Both the position numbers and the translations under genes were made by a program. Shown here in pieces: positions 17,669-28,236 of a stretch of DNA of 64,000 nt. This DNA is from Aricia agestis (lineage: Eukaryota; Arthropoda; Insecta; Lepidoptera; Lycaenidae), in assembly GCF_905147365.1 (NCBI RefSeq), contig NC_056409.1:5001-69000 (forward strand), in the 5' to 3' direction. Each line of letters begins with the position of its first letter. Within the stretch, counting starts at the first letter, position 1. The notes beneath the pieces were generated by a model. That model had not been told where the DNA came from, ran no database searches, and saw only the letters and a list, made by a program, of their open reading frames with translations.

Positions 17669-18632
17669 TCTATATATATAAAAGAAAGTCGTGTTTGTTA
17701 GAACACTTATAACTCGAGAACGGCTGGACCGATTGCCATGGTTTTTGATTTGTTGGATTTGTTTCCGTCCCGAATAGCAGAATACATCTTAAAAACAATG
17801 AAAACTCAATAAGTATGTGTAATGATTAATGAATACTTTATCAATTCAATAGATGCTGATTTGTTTATTACATGTTGTTGTCCAATCCTGTCAAATAGTG
17901 TAACAACTATTTTTCTTGGTGCTTATGGCCTGGTTGCTGAGACCTTTAGCCCGGCCGCACATTGTCCGAAATTTCTGATACGAAACATTTGAACGTCGGC
18001 CGGACCACCACACCGCACACTACGTCAGAAGCAGGCTGAACCGGCAAGACTAGACGATAAAGTACGAGACGTCATCTTGCAGGAGTCAAAGGGCGAAGAA
18101 GGTCATGACAAATTTACCGGCGAAAATTACCAGCAGAGTCACCGGGAATTTTTATAATTTTGTAATTTAGAAGACAAGACTTATTTTATTACTTATTGAT
18201 TATGTTTATTTTTATGAAGCATTTTTAAAATAGGTTTTGATGATTATTGCGCACATGTTGCCTCCCCCGGGAGTGTATTTATTTTTTGTAAAATGTCTAC
18301 AAAGTTCAGGTACTGTTATATTTGTTTGTTTTAGACATTAATTTTCGAATTTTTTTTATTAACCGAAAATAATACCTAAGATTGCCGCCACCAGAGCCAT
18401 TGTGCTCCCTGCTTTATGGCGAAACACTAGAATCACGACATTTTCCTTCGGTTTTCCTTCCTGGCGCTATAACTCCAGAACGCACGAACCGTTTTCGACG
18501 GTTTTGCATTCGTTGGAAAGGTCTCGGGCTCCGTGAGGTCTATAGAAAAAAAATCAGAAAACCCTTCAAGAGAAAAGCAGAAAAATAGGGAAAATAATTT
18601 TATGGCAAAACAACGTTTGCCGGGACAGCTAG
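17669..18632 (+). mobile_element. Non-autonomous Helitron, about 0.96 kb
   Basis: Starts TCTATATATATAAAAGAAAG after an A and ends CGTTTGCCGGGACAGCTAG before a T. The interior has no helicase ORF. The 67-codon ORF at 18382-18588 has no recognisable domain, and I do not support it as a gene. Confidence 0.75.
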
Positions 18633-18639
18633 TATAAAA

Positions 18640-18820
18640 TATATTTAAGATTTTTGAAATTTATTTTCCCACATCAAAATGTAGCCTATGTCCTTTCTCA
18701 GACTCTAAGAATAACTGTGTACAAAATTTAATTGCAATCGGTTCAGTAGTTTTGGCGTGAAACCGAGACAGACAGACAGACAGACAGAGATACTTTCGCA
18801 TTTATAATATTACTATGGAT
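18640..18820 (-). repeat. Helitron-like/microsatellite tail
   Basis: Contains a (GACA)n tract at about 18767-18790 followed by CGCATTTATAATATTACTAT, the reverse of the 5' start found at 24112-24145. It looks like the 5' end of a minus-strand Helitron. 18821-19285 has no feature I can support. Confidence 0.5.
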
Positions 18821-19285
18821 TAGTTACCATTACACAGTTACAGTCTGTCAAGAAAGAGTATAGTATAGAGACGCTGATATCATTTTTCCAAACATAATCA
18901 CGATCAAATGGTAGTTTTGCGCCTTGTATTTTCACAGAGAACGTTTGTACACATCAAATAACAAGCGGTAGTAGCAATTTTCGGACGCCAACCAGGCTTT
19001 TCAATTTTTTTCAACCATAATTCCAGTCTTACTTCGTCCGACGGAAACCTGTCAATTATTTTAAGAGCATAATATGTATTTGATAATAAAAATCGGTTAT
19101 CGGAGATTACAATACAATTATTATAGATATCGATCACAGAAATGGATATAGTTAGAATTGCCAAATTGTGTATGTACTTCGCGTGCCATCACCTCAAACA
19201 TTGTACAATGTCAAAACTTCGAAAGTCTGTTCTTTAGTCTGCGCTCCACCGTTACCGGAATCGGACGTCAATCGGAATTCTAAAA

Positions 19286-19365
19286 ATGTCTAATTGTGCC
19301 GTATTGGGCTGTGGAAATTCGACTAGAAACGTTGGTCTAAATAGTGGATACGTTTCTTTTCACCG
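19286..19365 (+). CDS. Isolated THAP-domain first exon
   Basis: ATG at 19286 opens MSNCAVLGCGNSTRNV and runs to VSFHR, ending at a consensus donor (CACCG|GTAAGT, GT at 19366). The pattern C-x4-C…FHR is the start of a THAP zinc finger (C2CH), which is normally the N-terminus of the protein. THAP domains occur in host transcription regulators and in P-element or Kolobok transposases. No following exon with the rest of the finger (W and C-x2-H) was identified downstream. It may be a transposon exon left inside AIF intron 4 or a host gene running the other way. Confidence 0.6.
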
Positions 19366-19758
19366 GTAAGTAATTTTATTATTATATCATGTGTCCTTTA
19401 TTTTGAAATCAATTATTTAATGTTAATCGTTGGTGGTTGTAGTTTTTACCATGAAATCTACGTAACTGCGTGTGTACCGCATGATTCATAATACATTGCC
19501 GCTTTAGTTAGAAAATTATAGAGCCAGTTCTGTTTGTCCCCTATTGAGCGCGCAATGGAAATAAAACAATCGATACTTTCACTCATCGCTTAGTTTCGAG
19601 GTACGGTCAATATTCTCATTTTTCTGTCAAATGAAGCAAATAGTGTTGTACATATTCTCGATTCTAATTAATCGATTTTCGAAACAGACATGAAACAGAG
19701 GAATGATAATGTTCGCTTTGGGATATTTTGTGACTCGATAATTATATTTTATGTAACA

Positions 19759-19802
19759 CTAGCTGTTGCCCGTGACTTCGTCCGCGTCACCAAATACGAT
19801 AA
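19759..19802 (-). mobile_element. Helitron 3' end, minus strand
   Basis: CTAGCTGTTGCCCGTGACTT followed by CGTCCGCG is the reverse of the Helitron terminus (GCGGACGAAGTCACGGGCAA then CAGCTAG). The stretch to 20334 holds AT-rich sequence and a dispersed motif AAACCGGCCAAGTGTGAGTT at 19940-19960 that is common in insect repeats. I see no gene. Confidence 0.6.
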
Positions 19803-20334
19803 AAAAAGATAATGAAATATCTACCTTAAAATTGAGTTCCAAAATTCCACCGTAACATACATACTTACATACATACAGAGCAAGTTAAATAAAAGCTTTA
19901 AAAAGAAACAAATTTTCCCCTTCCTTACCGAAATAGTAAAAACCGGCCAAGTGTGAGTTGGACTCGCCCATGAAGGGTTTCGCAGCAGCTATAAGGTTTA
20001 TTTCTATGAAATTAAAAGTTTTTTGATTTATTTTTATATTTCAGTTGATTTAATGAAAGAAAAGTTAAGGTTTACCATTTACCATTTATATTGACGTATA
20101 AAAAACTACCTGCTAGATCAAGTTCAAACCAATTTTTCAGGTTAGAAAAAAATGATATTATGATTTTTAAGACCTATCCATAGACACCCCACACGCATAG
20201 ATTAGATGAAAAAAAAGTTTTTTTTTTTAGTTGTACCAATGGGGACCCCTAAAATTTTTAATATTTTTTGCAATTTTGTATCAAAATCTTAATGCGGTTC
20301 ACACATTACATCTACTTACCAAGTTTCAATAGTA

Positions 20335-20885
20335 TCCTACTAATATTATAAAGGCGAAAGTTTGTTTGGATGTATGAATGTTTAGATGTGTGGATGTATG
20401 GATGTTTGTTACTCTTTCACGCAAAAACTACTGAACGGATTTTAATGAAACTTTACAATAATATAGCTTATACATCAGAATAACACGTAGGCTACAATTT
20501 TAACCGACTTTCAAAATGGGGGAGGTGTTATGTTCGTTTTCTTATGTTCAACGATTACTCCGCCGTTTGTTAACCGATTTTCAAAATTTTTCTTTTGGTA
20601 TATAGGGTATCATCCCAATTTGGTATTATATTCACAAAAGTGGTGATCTGATGAAGGATCCATAAGTAATCGAGGGAACTCCTCAAAATTTATAGGGAAA
20701 CATGTGGTGACTTCGGTTTCGTGAAAAGTATTCCAAGCATATGCTACCAACAAATAAGATTTTGCACCGAGGTATACCTGGTATACCGTGGTTCGGAAGG
20801 TGCTGAGAGAACTCCTGATTCTTTATAGATACAAGTTTGGGAGTTTCGGCGTTGTTTTAAGAACGGAAAGCATATGCTACTATGC
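20335..20885 (+). mobile_element. Helitron 5' segment, copy of 14831-15398
   Basis: Starts TCCTACTAATATTATAAAGG after A and follows the first Helitron closely to …GCATATGCTACTATGCA. It then switches without a CTAG end into DIRS gag-like coding sequence. The copy is therefore 3'-truncated, or joined to the DIRS element by deletion. Confidence 0.8.
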
Positions 20886-21560
20886 ATACGATCGTTGGCT
20901 AATACTGAAAGAGCATTTGCGTCAATAACGTTTGCTCTCATGAAACAAAAAGAAACATTACAATCGGAGCTTCGCTTTTTTTTGACTTTCATTAGAGAAT
21001 CGAACGATTTAAATGCTGATTCTATAAGTGAACAAATTTCCAAGATTTTTGCTAACGGTGACTATGCCAAAATTTTAAGCGATGTTTTGCAAATGGTTTG
21101 CGGACATAGAGCTGAATGTGTACAGCAAAGAAGAGAAAGCGTTTTGTCCTCGGTTAAGGACGCCGTTACTAAAAGTATTTTAATTTTCTATTTACTAAAA
21201 GTATTTTTAGAAAGATCTCTCCGTCGTGTCACAATTTATTTGACTCTGAAAAATTTACTTCTGCAATAGATAAAGCTGGAGTTGTAAATAAGGTATTCTG
21301 GCCACGTGGAAAATTTAATCGAGATCGCGCTTCTGCACCGCAGGCCGATCCAAATAATTCAATGGTTCAGCGGAGGCAACTCCCTAGCCATAAAGCTTAT
21401 AAACAGGTGGGATTATATGATAGACCAAACCAGGCTAATTCTCACAATAGCAATAAGTCATTTCGTGGAGGCAAACAGTCTAACGCCCGAAAGACAAATA
21501 CCTATCATCGAAATCATTCTCCCTCATCCCACCGGGATAGGAGAGATCTTAAATCTTAAA
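20886..21560 (+). pseudogene. DIRS-1 retrotransposon Gag-like region
   Basis: The plus-strand frame from 20886 has a helical, charged segment (SEQISKIFANGDYAKILSDV), then frameshifts near 21180. It continues in another frame through NKVFWPRGKFNRDRA and an Arg/His/Asn-rich tail to a stop near 21558. The FWP-R-G-x-FN motif and basic tail recur in the DIRS-2 copy at 37170-37560, which supports the assignment. Frameshifts make it non-functional. Confidence 0.6.
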
Positions 21561-21979
21561 AGATATTGACTATCCGGATCGGTTTCGTGCTGGTCAGCTA
21601 ATAAACCTTTACGACCGATGGCAGAAAATGGACGCACCAAAATACATCTTGTCCATAATCTCCGGCTACCGGATTCCGTTTGTTCGGAAACCGCCGCTCC
21701 AGTTACCGACTCTAAGCGATTTCACTCTACCCCTCCTTCTCGGGAAATGGACCAAATAATTCACAAGATGCTGACGGAAAGAGTATTAACTGTGGTCCCG
21801 TTAGGGCCGAGTTTCATCTCCCCTATGTTTGTGATACCCAAAGCCGACGGAAAGCTTCGACCTATCTTCAATTTGAAAGCTCTAAACAGATTCGTGGACA
21901 ACTCAACCTTCAGACTCATAAATGTCTTCAAGATTCCGAATTTTCTACAATCCCGCGACTGGATGACAAAAATAGACAT
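21561..21979 (+). pseudogene. DIRS-1 reverse transcriptase, N-terminal part
   Basis: The frame 21618-21979 contains SPMFVIPKADGKLRPIFNLK, which is RT motif 1-2 of DIRS/Ty3-type enzymes. FRLINVFKIPNFL and WMTKIDI follow, up to the first catalytic Asp. It stops exactly at the left end of a DNA transposon (ACAT target site at 21976-21979), and the rest of RT resumes at 25806. Confidence 0.85.
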
Positions 21980-22469
21980 CGTCGCCTTAATTGTAATAAG
22001 TAGTATCTCAATTTTGAACGTAACCGACATTTTGTGTGCTTTGGATAAACGCGGGAAAAGGGCATCTTTCTCTTTCTTTCATTTGCAAAGTTTGTATGAA
22101 AAAGAGTGAGATAAAAGACTCGACGTAATATGACACATCTTGAGTCACTCGATCTTTCTGCGAATATGCATTAACTCATTGAGTTGCCATAGTTTGTTGA
22201 CATCGCAAAGGTTGCTCCGCGATTTATGTGTTGTGTGATTGTTTCTATAAGCTGTTAAGGTATGAAATTGTTTATATTTTGTTATTTGACATTTATTTAA
22301 TGTTTTAAATAAATATTATTTGTGAAAAAACCACTGATAGTAGAATAATTAAGACTTTTAAAGTTACTTTTGAGATACTGCCTATTCGATTTTAATTTTA
22401 TAGTCTGCCTTTGATATACGACCTATTTACATGTAGGTGTTTGTATTTTTTTTTTCAGATATTATCAAA

Positions 22470-23965
22470 ATGGATTCAGATGATGAGGACCAGGAAATAC
22501 TTAAATTATTAGCAGAGAATGGTATAAAAGTAACGAATTCCAAGATAAAACATCAGAGCCGGGTAAAAATTTTAGAAAACATATTAATATACAAACCAGA
22601 CAACGATTTCCTTCATGCAATTAATATAGCAGCCGAATCTGATCTTGCTATTAAGTCCCAAAAAGAAGCACCTTTAGAAGTTGATAAGCGAGCGTCGAAC
22701 TAAATGTTTCAACTGAAAATGGTCCTGAAATTGAATTAGAAGACACCGTTTTTGTTACAGAGATTAATGAAAGTATCTCTGAATCTAATGCTACTATTAA
22801 AATATGCGAAGCTTCGGAAGGTGTCAGTGAATTGGCAATCGCGCATTTTGTTACCAATAATAGTCCAACAATTGGAGTTGTAGAATTGGATGCCACCACT
22901 ACTGAACCAATTATAGAGACAGAAACAATGGTTGTGGAATCTGGACCTGAAATAATTGACAATGAAGAACCAAAGAACAAGCCTAAACGCAGAAAACATG
23001 CTGATTGTAAAAAATGGCAAAGAAATATAACGAAAGAGAAGAGAATGCGGGGAGAAAGTTATGCAGGATATTCAAGAAAGGGAAAAAATGTTACGACAGG
23101 TATACAAAGAAGTAAAAGGCTGATGAGACCAACATGTGATTCTAAGTTCTGTAAAAATAGCGACAAGCGGTTTTGCTCAAAGTTTGGAGAGCATGATAGA
23201 CAATGTATTTTTGACAACTTTTGGAAGGAGCTAGATTGGTCAGGGAAGAAAAGTTTTGTTACTTCAATGATTGACAAGATCCCAATCAAACAAAAGACAG
23301 TTGATTCACATAAAAGACAACAAAGCTATGTGTACTACCTCAAGCTCAATGAGGAAGCAAACCAAGTCTGCAAAAAAATGTTTCTGAATACTTTAGGAAT
23401 CAAAGAGCGCATGGTTCTTACCTGGATTTCAGAAGCAAAATTGGGTATTTCATTAACTGAGACTACAAAGCAAAAAAGCAAAAGAGGCAAAAAAAAATCT
23501 ACAGAAACACCAACCTCCAGTGGAATCAGTCAAGCTGAACATCTGCAAAAGTTTTTTGAAAATATACCTAAATTACCCTCACATTACTGTAGATCTACCT
23601 CAACAAAACTGTATCTTGAACCAGTATTCGAAAGCAAAAGCCATGTATACAGTATTTACAAAGAAAAATGCGCAAGCGATAAGGTGAAGCCAATTTCAGC
23701 TTGTTTTTTTTTTAACAAGTTTGATGAACTGAACTTGAGTATTACCAAGCCAAAGAAGGATAGGTGTGATGTTTGCTGTGGTTATGAAACCAAAAACGTG
23801 ACAGAAGAGGTTTACGAAAAACATATTAAGAAGAAAAAGGCTGCAAGACTAGAAAAAGAATCTGATAAACTATTGGCTATTGATGGAAAAATTACGGTAC
23901 TTACTGTAGATTTGCAGAGCGTGAAGGTTTGCCCCAAAGTTCAAGCTAGCGCAGTCTATTATAAG
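22470..23965 (+). pseudogene. DDE transposase, N-terminal and first catalytic part
   Basis: Starts MDSDDEDQEILKLLAENGIK at 22470 after a polypyrimidine acceptor. A one-base frameshift near 22690 shifts it into the frame that runs on to 23965. That part is Lys-rich with a Cys/His cluster (CDSKFCKNSDKRFC…CIF), followed by LYLEPVFESKSHVYSIYKEK, RCDVC and TVDLQSVKVC. The last contains the likely first catalytic Asp. It ends at …AVYYK where a hAT MITE is inserted. The general plan matches a transposase-like family I associate with insect and cnidarian genomes. I cannot name the superfamily from sequence alone. Confidence 0.7.
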
Positions 23966-24549
23966 CAGTGATCGGAGTAGGTAGATTGATTTTTGCTACT
24001 TGTATCATAAATGTTCATAAAAAGGAAATGTGGATAAGTCATTATTCCGGAAAGTCATTCCGGTATTCCTGGACTCAATCAAAGATGGTTTATGTTGGTA
24101 TCCATACTAATTCCATACTATACTTAATATTATAAATGCGAAAGTGTGTCTGTATGTCTGTAACCTCTTCACGCCCAAACCGCTGAACGGATTTTGCTGA
24201 AATTTGGTATGGAGATACTTTGAGTCCCGAGAAAGGACATAGGATACTTTTTGTCCCAGGAAACTATACGGTTCCCGCGCGATAAATGAGTTTTGGCGCA
24301 ACAGAGTTGCGGGCATCTAGTATTTTGGTAATTAAATTTATGGTAAACTAGATTCTAGTTTACTATCATTTTAATGAATAATGGATGAAATTGACATAAT
24401 TAAAAGTCTTATTTTTAAAAATTGTACAGCTTCTAATTTAAATTTCGGTTTAAAATATTAACAAAAAACGGGATTTCGAGGGAATGTCCATATTATGATG
24501 TACGATTAGGATCGTTGACCTCATTTCAATCTACCTACTCCGATCACTG
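23966..24549. mobile_element. hAT MITE splitting the transposase
   Basis: The 584-bp element starts CAGTGATCGGAGTAGGTAGA and ends TCTACCTACTCCGATCACTG. It is flanked by the 8-bp duplication ATTATAAG (23958-23965 and 24550-24557). CAGTG…CACTG ends and an 8-bp duplication are hAT hallmarks. Removing the element and one duplication lets the transposase reading frame continue, so the insertion site is exact. It has no transposase of its own. Confidence 0.92.
24101..24320 (+). mobile_element. Short Helitron-like insert within the hAT MITE
   Basis: TC after an A at the left, ATATTATAAATGCGAAAGTG in the body, and a right end GAGTTGCGGGCATCTAG before T. This matches the small lepidopteran Helitron form. 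It makes the MITE a two-layer nest. Confidence 0.6.
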
Positions 24550-24557
24550 ATTATAAG

Positions 24558-25301
24558 ACAAAACTTTGTTGCCATAATTTTACAGTTTACAATTTGGCAA
24601 CTCATGAAGTAACCTGTTATTGGTGGCATGAATGCGAAGGCGAGCTACAAGCATCCAACTTCGCTTCTTGTCTAGTAGACTACATACAAGAGAAAGTTCC
24701 TAAACTATTCCACTAGTTATTTTCAGTGATGGATGTACAGCACAGAATCGAAACTCAATCATGGCAATACTCTTCTGGACTTGGCTATAAAAGAAAACAT
24801 GTTAATAACACAAAAATATTTGGAGAAAGGCCATACCCAAATGGAGTGTGACTCAGTACATTCCGTTATTGAGATAAAACTAAAAAAAAACGACATTCAT
24901 CTACCTCATGACTATGTTAAGCTAACTAAAGATGCAAAGAAGAAAACTCCTAAATATGACGCAAAATACCTTTCCCATGACTTTTTCAAAGATTTTTCAG
25001 TGCTGCAACGATATACCTCCATTCGACCTGGAAGAAAAGCGGGAGATCCTACTGTTACCGACATCCGGCAGTTGCAATATGCCCCAGATGGGAAAATTAA
25101 ATTTAAACTAAATTTTACAGATGAATTACAGGAGTTGCCCATCAGATCAAAACAGTGGTACCTGCACCATTAATCCAATGTACACAGGAAGAATACCACT
25201 GAAGCCAAGAAAATGGAAAGACCTCCAAGATCTGAAACACATTTTGCCAACAGACTGTCATTATTTTTACGACAGTTTGCCTAAGGCAACGACTGATTAA
25301 A
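24558..25301 (+). pseudogene. DDE transposase, second catalytic part
   Basis: Resumes with TKLCCHNFTVYNLATHEVTC and YWWHECEGE. After a frameshift near 24712 comes FSDGCTAQNRN (probable second catalytic Asp), then a small frameshift near 24765 to LLDLAIKENM. QKYLEKGHTQMECDSVHS follows, the likely site of the third acidic residue. The coding trace runs to KWKDLQDLKHILPTDCHYF and a TAA near 25299. At least three frameshifts or stops show the gene is dead, though motif order is preserved. Confidence 0.7.
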
Positions 25302-25805
25302 GATTAAGTTATATAATATTATTATATGAGGGGTTATTAATAGATAATAAGTGCGAGTTAAAGTTGGTATTTTTTTATTTAGAAACTAAGAATTTTATTT
25401 TAATGTGATTTTTAGTTGATTTGATAGAAGTTTATTTTTGTTTGATACTGTTCGATGATTCTTAATTTTTAATGAATGTTATTGTTAATTATTAAAATAT
25501 ATCTGAGTACTAAACTATCTTAATTATTGAAAAATAAAGGTTTTTTACTTTCTTTTTTTTTTTGTTAATATACATTATCTCAGTACATTCATTATGCTAA
25601 TACAGCGTAACTAAGATATAGAGCTTCTTGGTCAAGCAAATTGTATTACAAGTTAAAAATAAGATTATACTAGTATTTTGATACTTACTTAGTTTCGAAC
25701 ATCACTTTATATTGTTGTCTAAGAGTTAAAACAATAAAAACAGTTTTAAGACCTTCCTGAACAATTGTCATTTTTGAGATACGCTTTATTAGAATTAAGG
25801 CGACG

Positions 25806-26482
25806 ACATGTCGCAACTCGCAAGCTTATTTCCACCTTCCGGTAGCAAAATCTCATAGAGTTTATCTACGCCTTGTGTACAGAAACCAGCTCATGCAAAT
25901 GAACTGCCTGCCCTTCGGGTTCAGTTCGGCACCAAAAACTTTTGCATCCCTAAGCAATTCGATTGCACAAAAGTTACGAGAGCGCGGAATACGGGTAGTT
26001 GTCTACCTGGACGATTTTTTACTAGCAAATCAGGATATCACAGAGTTGATCGGTCACACCGAGATCACTGTAAACCTACTCAAATACCTAGGTTGGGCAA
26101 TAAACACGGAAAAGTCAATTTTACAGACAAGTCAAACCATGGAGGATCTTACAATCTGTTGGAACACTGCAACAAATCAAAAATCTCTTCCAGTAAAGAA
26201 GCTAATATAGCTGAAAGATCGGCTCACAACCGTCTTGACCAAACAGACTGCTTCTCTTCAGAGTATAGTAGGAATGATGAACTTTGCAAGCTACGTTATC
26301 CCATGCGGCAGGTTGAATTACCGTCATTTACAAGGCCTATGTATCAGCCGACTACACGGGAAGCCGACCATCCTCCGACCAGTCACCACAGAAGCTTTGG
26401 AAAATGTCAAGTGGTGGAAAGACCACCGAGATCCGATATTCACATGCCTTCTCCAACGGCATTCATAGTGACGGATGCCTCC
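25806..26482 (+). pseudogene. DIRS-1 reverse transcriptase, C-terminal part and RNase H start
   Basis: After the transposon the frame reads QLMQMNCLPFGFSSAPKTFA and VVVYLDDFLLANQD, with the catalytic DD, and then the connection domain. Near 26455 it reaches FIVTDASDIA, the first motif of RNase H. It stops abruptly at 26483 against a LINE 3' fragment. Direction and family are the same as the N-terminal part ending at 21979. Confidence 0.85.
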
Positions 26483-26487
26483 GACAT

Positions 26488-26890
26488 AGCTTAACTAACT
26501 AACTCCGCTGGCTCAGCGACCCAAAGTGGATCTTGGCCTCCGAAATGAGCTTCCGCCATTGAGCCCTGTCCTGCGTTACCTCCTGCTAGTTACTGACTTG
26601 AAGGTCACGCAGGTCTGCCTCAACATCATATCTCCAGCGATACCTGGGGCGTCCAACAGGACGACGGCCTGTTGGACGGCCCTTATACGCTCTTTTTACC
26701 CCGCGATCCTCTCCCATTCTTTCCACGTGGCCCAGCCAACGGAGTCGGTGAGCCTTTGTTTCTCCGATTATATTGGGTTGGGCCAACTGTTCTTCAATTT
26801 CGGCATTCTTCCGGATTCGCCAACAGCCGTCATTTGTTTTGGCTGGGTGTTCCCACCGCTTTTCCTGATACCGAAAGTTCTTCAACATCT
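26488..26890 (-). mobile_element. LINE 3' fragment (ORF2 C-terminus)
   Basis: The minus-strand frame has HRLRWLGHVERMGEDRGVKR and GRRPVGRPRYRW. After an in-frame stop it continues QDRAQWRKLISEAKIHFGSL. These are hallmarks of the C-terminal end of RTE-type insect LINE ORF2. The 3' end runs into a short TTAG-like repeat at 26484-26500. The 5' truncation is typical of target-primed insertion. Confidence 0.8.
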
Positions 26891-26891
26891 C

Positions 26892-27400
26892 AACAAATGC
26901 TGAGGAATATTTTTAATCGTAGCACCGAGATGGAAACAAGTATATTATATCAAGTATAAGATACCGGACTTGAAAAACCGAGCAATTTATTTTAAAAAAC
27001 TAGTCAATGAATTTCATTATCCTAACTAGTCCAAACAAAGTTCCGTTGTCATAATTTCTGCTTTCGACTTTTCCAACCAGAATCATTCGTTTACTAGTTT
27101 AAAAGGCTAAAAGACTTTTCCCCTACCTATATTATTATAATGTCTGTTTAGAACCCTACGATTTATTTATTTAATCATTGTATAATTTATCTGATATTCT
27201 GAAAAATGAAAACAAGATTCACTTATTTTGACTCGATAGTTATATTTTTCGAAATTATGAATCTTTCTGGGCTTTTCAACAAATATCATTAAATAACTTG
27301 TACTACTACAAATACACACATTATAAAATAATGGTAAAAGGAAATATTAGTATTGTATTTAGTTTTTAAGTAATCATCAAAAAACTGTTTTTTGTCCCTT
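26892..27400. other. Gene-free AT-rich stretch
   Basis: No coding region, repeat end or structural feature could be supported here. Confidence 0.5.
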
Positions 27401-27407
27401 CCTTTGT

Positions 27408-27500
27408 CCTTTGTCCCAAAACCTTTACTTTCGTGCTATAATGCGGTCTATAAAACAGTCCTTTGTCCCAAAACCTTTACTTTCGTGCTATAATGCGGGA
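27408..27500. repeat. Short tandem duplication
   Basis: TCCTTTGTCCCAAAACCTTT followed by ACTTTCGTGCTATAATGCGG occurs twice, about 53 bp apart. The two copies are nearly identical. Confidence 0.85.
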
Positions 27501-27635
27501 ACCGTTGTTACGCGATATTGTTCACTATTAGCTGCAGCGCAAAACACAAAGCTCGGAGACACGATTCATGGAATCATTATAATATCACGATTGGAGGATA
27601 GCGGTGTGTGTAGGCGGGGCTAGCGTTTTGGCAGT

Positions 27636-28010
27636 ATGCTCTTAATTTGCAATATCACCTTGCTGGCTCAAAATGGCGGAGCACGTAAAAAATGTTCAGT
27701 GTCACCTTTCTGGTTCGAAGATGGCGGTGGACATAAACGTTGCTCAATAGAAACGCCTTTGTTTAAATTAGTGATAGATTCCTTTGTTAAATACTTGCAA
27801 TCGTCAAATCAGATACCTGCGCATTCTTGTTTAGATTCACAGCCTGGATCTTTCCTGGTAAAAAGTAACTCACTAAGTTTTGCGCCAACAAACCTTCGAT
27901 CCAAAAGATCGCTGCTATCACGGCGGGCGCGTTATTTCGGGGTGGCTCCATCCTCCGATGACGATGACGACGAATTTCCCGAATTTTCGTCGCGATTACG
28001 GTTCGCGTGA
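27636..28010 (+). CDS. Uncharacterised ORF with acidic tail (doubtful)
   Basis: An open frame of up to 124 codons has a plausible amphipathic middle (FKLVIDSFVKYLQSS), a basic stretch (RSKRSLLSRRARYFG) and an acidic end (SSDDDDDEFPEFSSR). It sits in a locally CpG-rich patch and is followed by AATAAA-like signals near 28110. Two ATGGCGG contexts in another frame lie at 27673 and 27721. I do not recognise it. It could be a retrocopy fragment, a 5' exon, or chance. Confidence 0.2.
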   Translation: MLLICNITLLAQNGGARKKCSVSPFWFEDGGGHKRCSIETPLFKLVIDSFVKYLQSSNQIPAHSCLDSQPGSFLVKSNSLSFAPTNLRSKRSLLSRRARYFGVAPSSDDDDDEFPEFSSRLRFA

Positions 28011-28236
28011 TTTACGCGTAGGTACCCGACGAACACGGATTATGATTAAATTTTATTTTAAACTAAATGTAACGGAATAGCGACGTTTTTTTTAAAACAC
28101 GCGTCTTAAAATAAAACAAAACTTTATAATAAAAACAAAGGAGAATGCTTAAACTTGAAAATTTGAGTCTATAGCAGCTGCTCCATTTGAAAAACGATGC
28201 AACAATGAGCAAGATGGCGGCTTGTCTAACTTATTA

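Larger units (their letters stand above)
21980..25805 (+). mobile_element. 3.8-kb DDE DNA transposon inserted in DIRS-1
   Basis: The ends form an inverted repeat: left CGTCGCCTTAATTGTAATAA, right (reverse complement) CGTCGCCTTAATTCTAATAA. Both ends are flanked by ACAT (21976-21979 and 25806-25809), which fits a 4-bp target duplication. A TTAA inside the inverted repeat (21987-21990, 25795-25798) leaves the alternative that the true ends lie there with a TTAA duplication. The interior carries a 5' exon with donor AAG|GTATGA near 22259, an acceptor near 22458, a broken transposase (22470-25300) and a nested hAT MITE (23966-24549). The last 480 bp is AT-rich and noncoding. The family is uncertain. 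Sola, which uses 4-bp or TTAA duplications, is one candidate. Confidence 0.75.

Noticed and set aside
18382..18588. 68-codon ORF
   Set aside because: Inside a non-autonomous Helitron and similar to repeated noncoding Helitron sequence.
21987..25798. piggyBac element based on TTAA
   Set aside because: The inverted repeat extends beyond TTAA and the transposase motifs are not those of piggyBac, so I kept the element unclassified.
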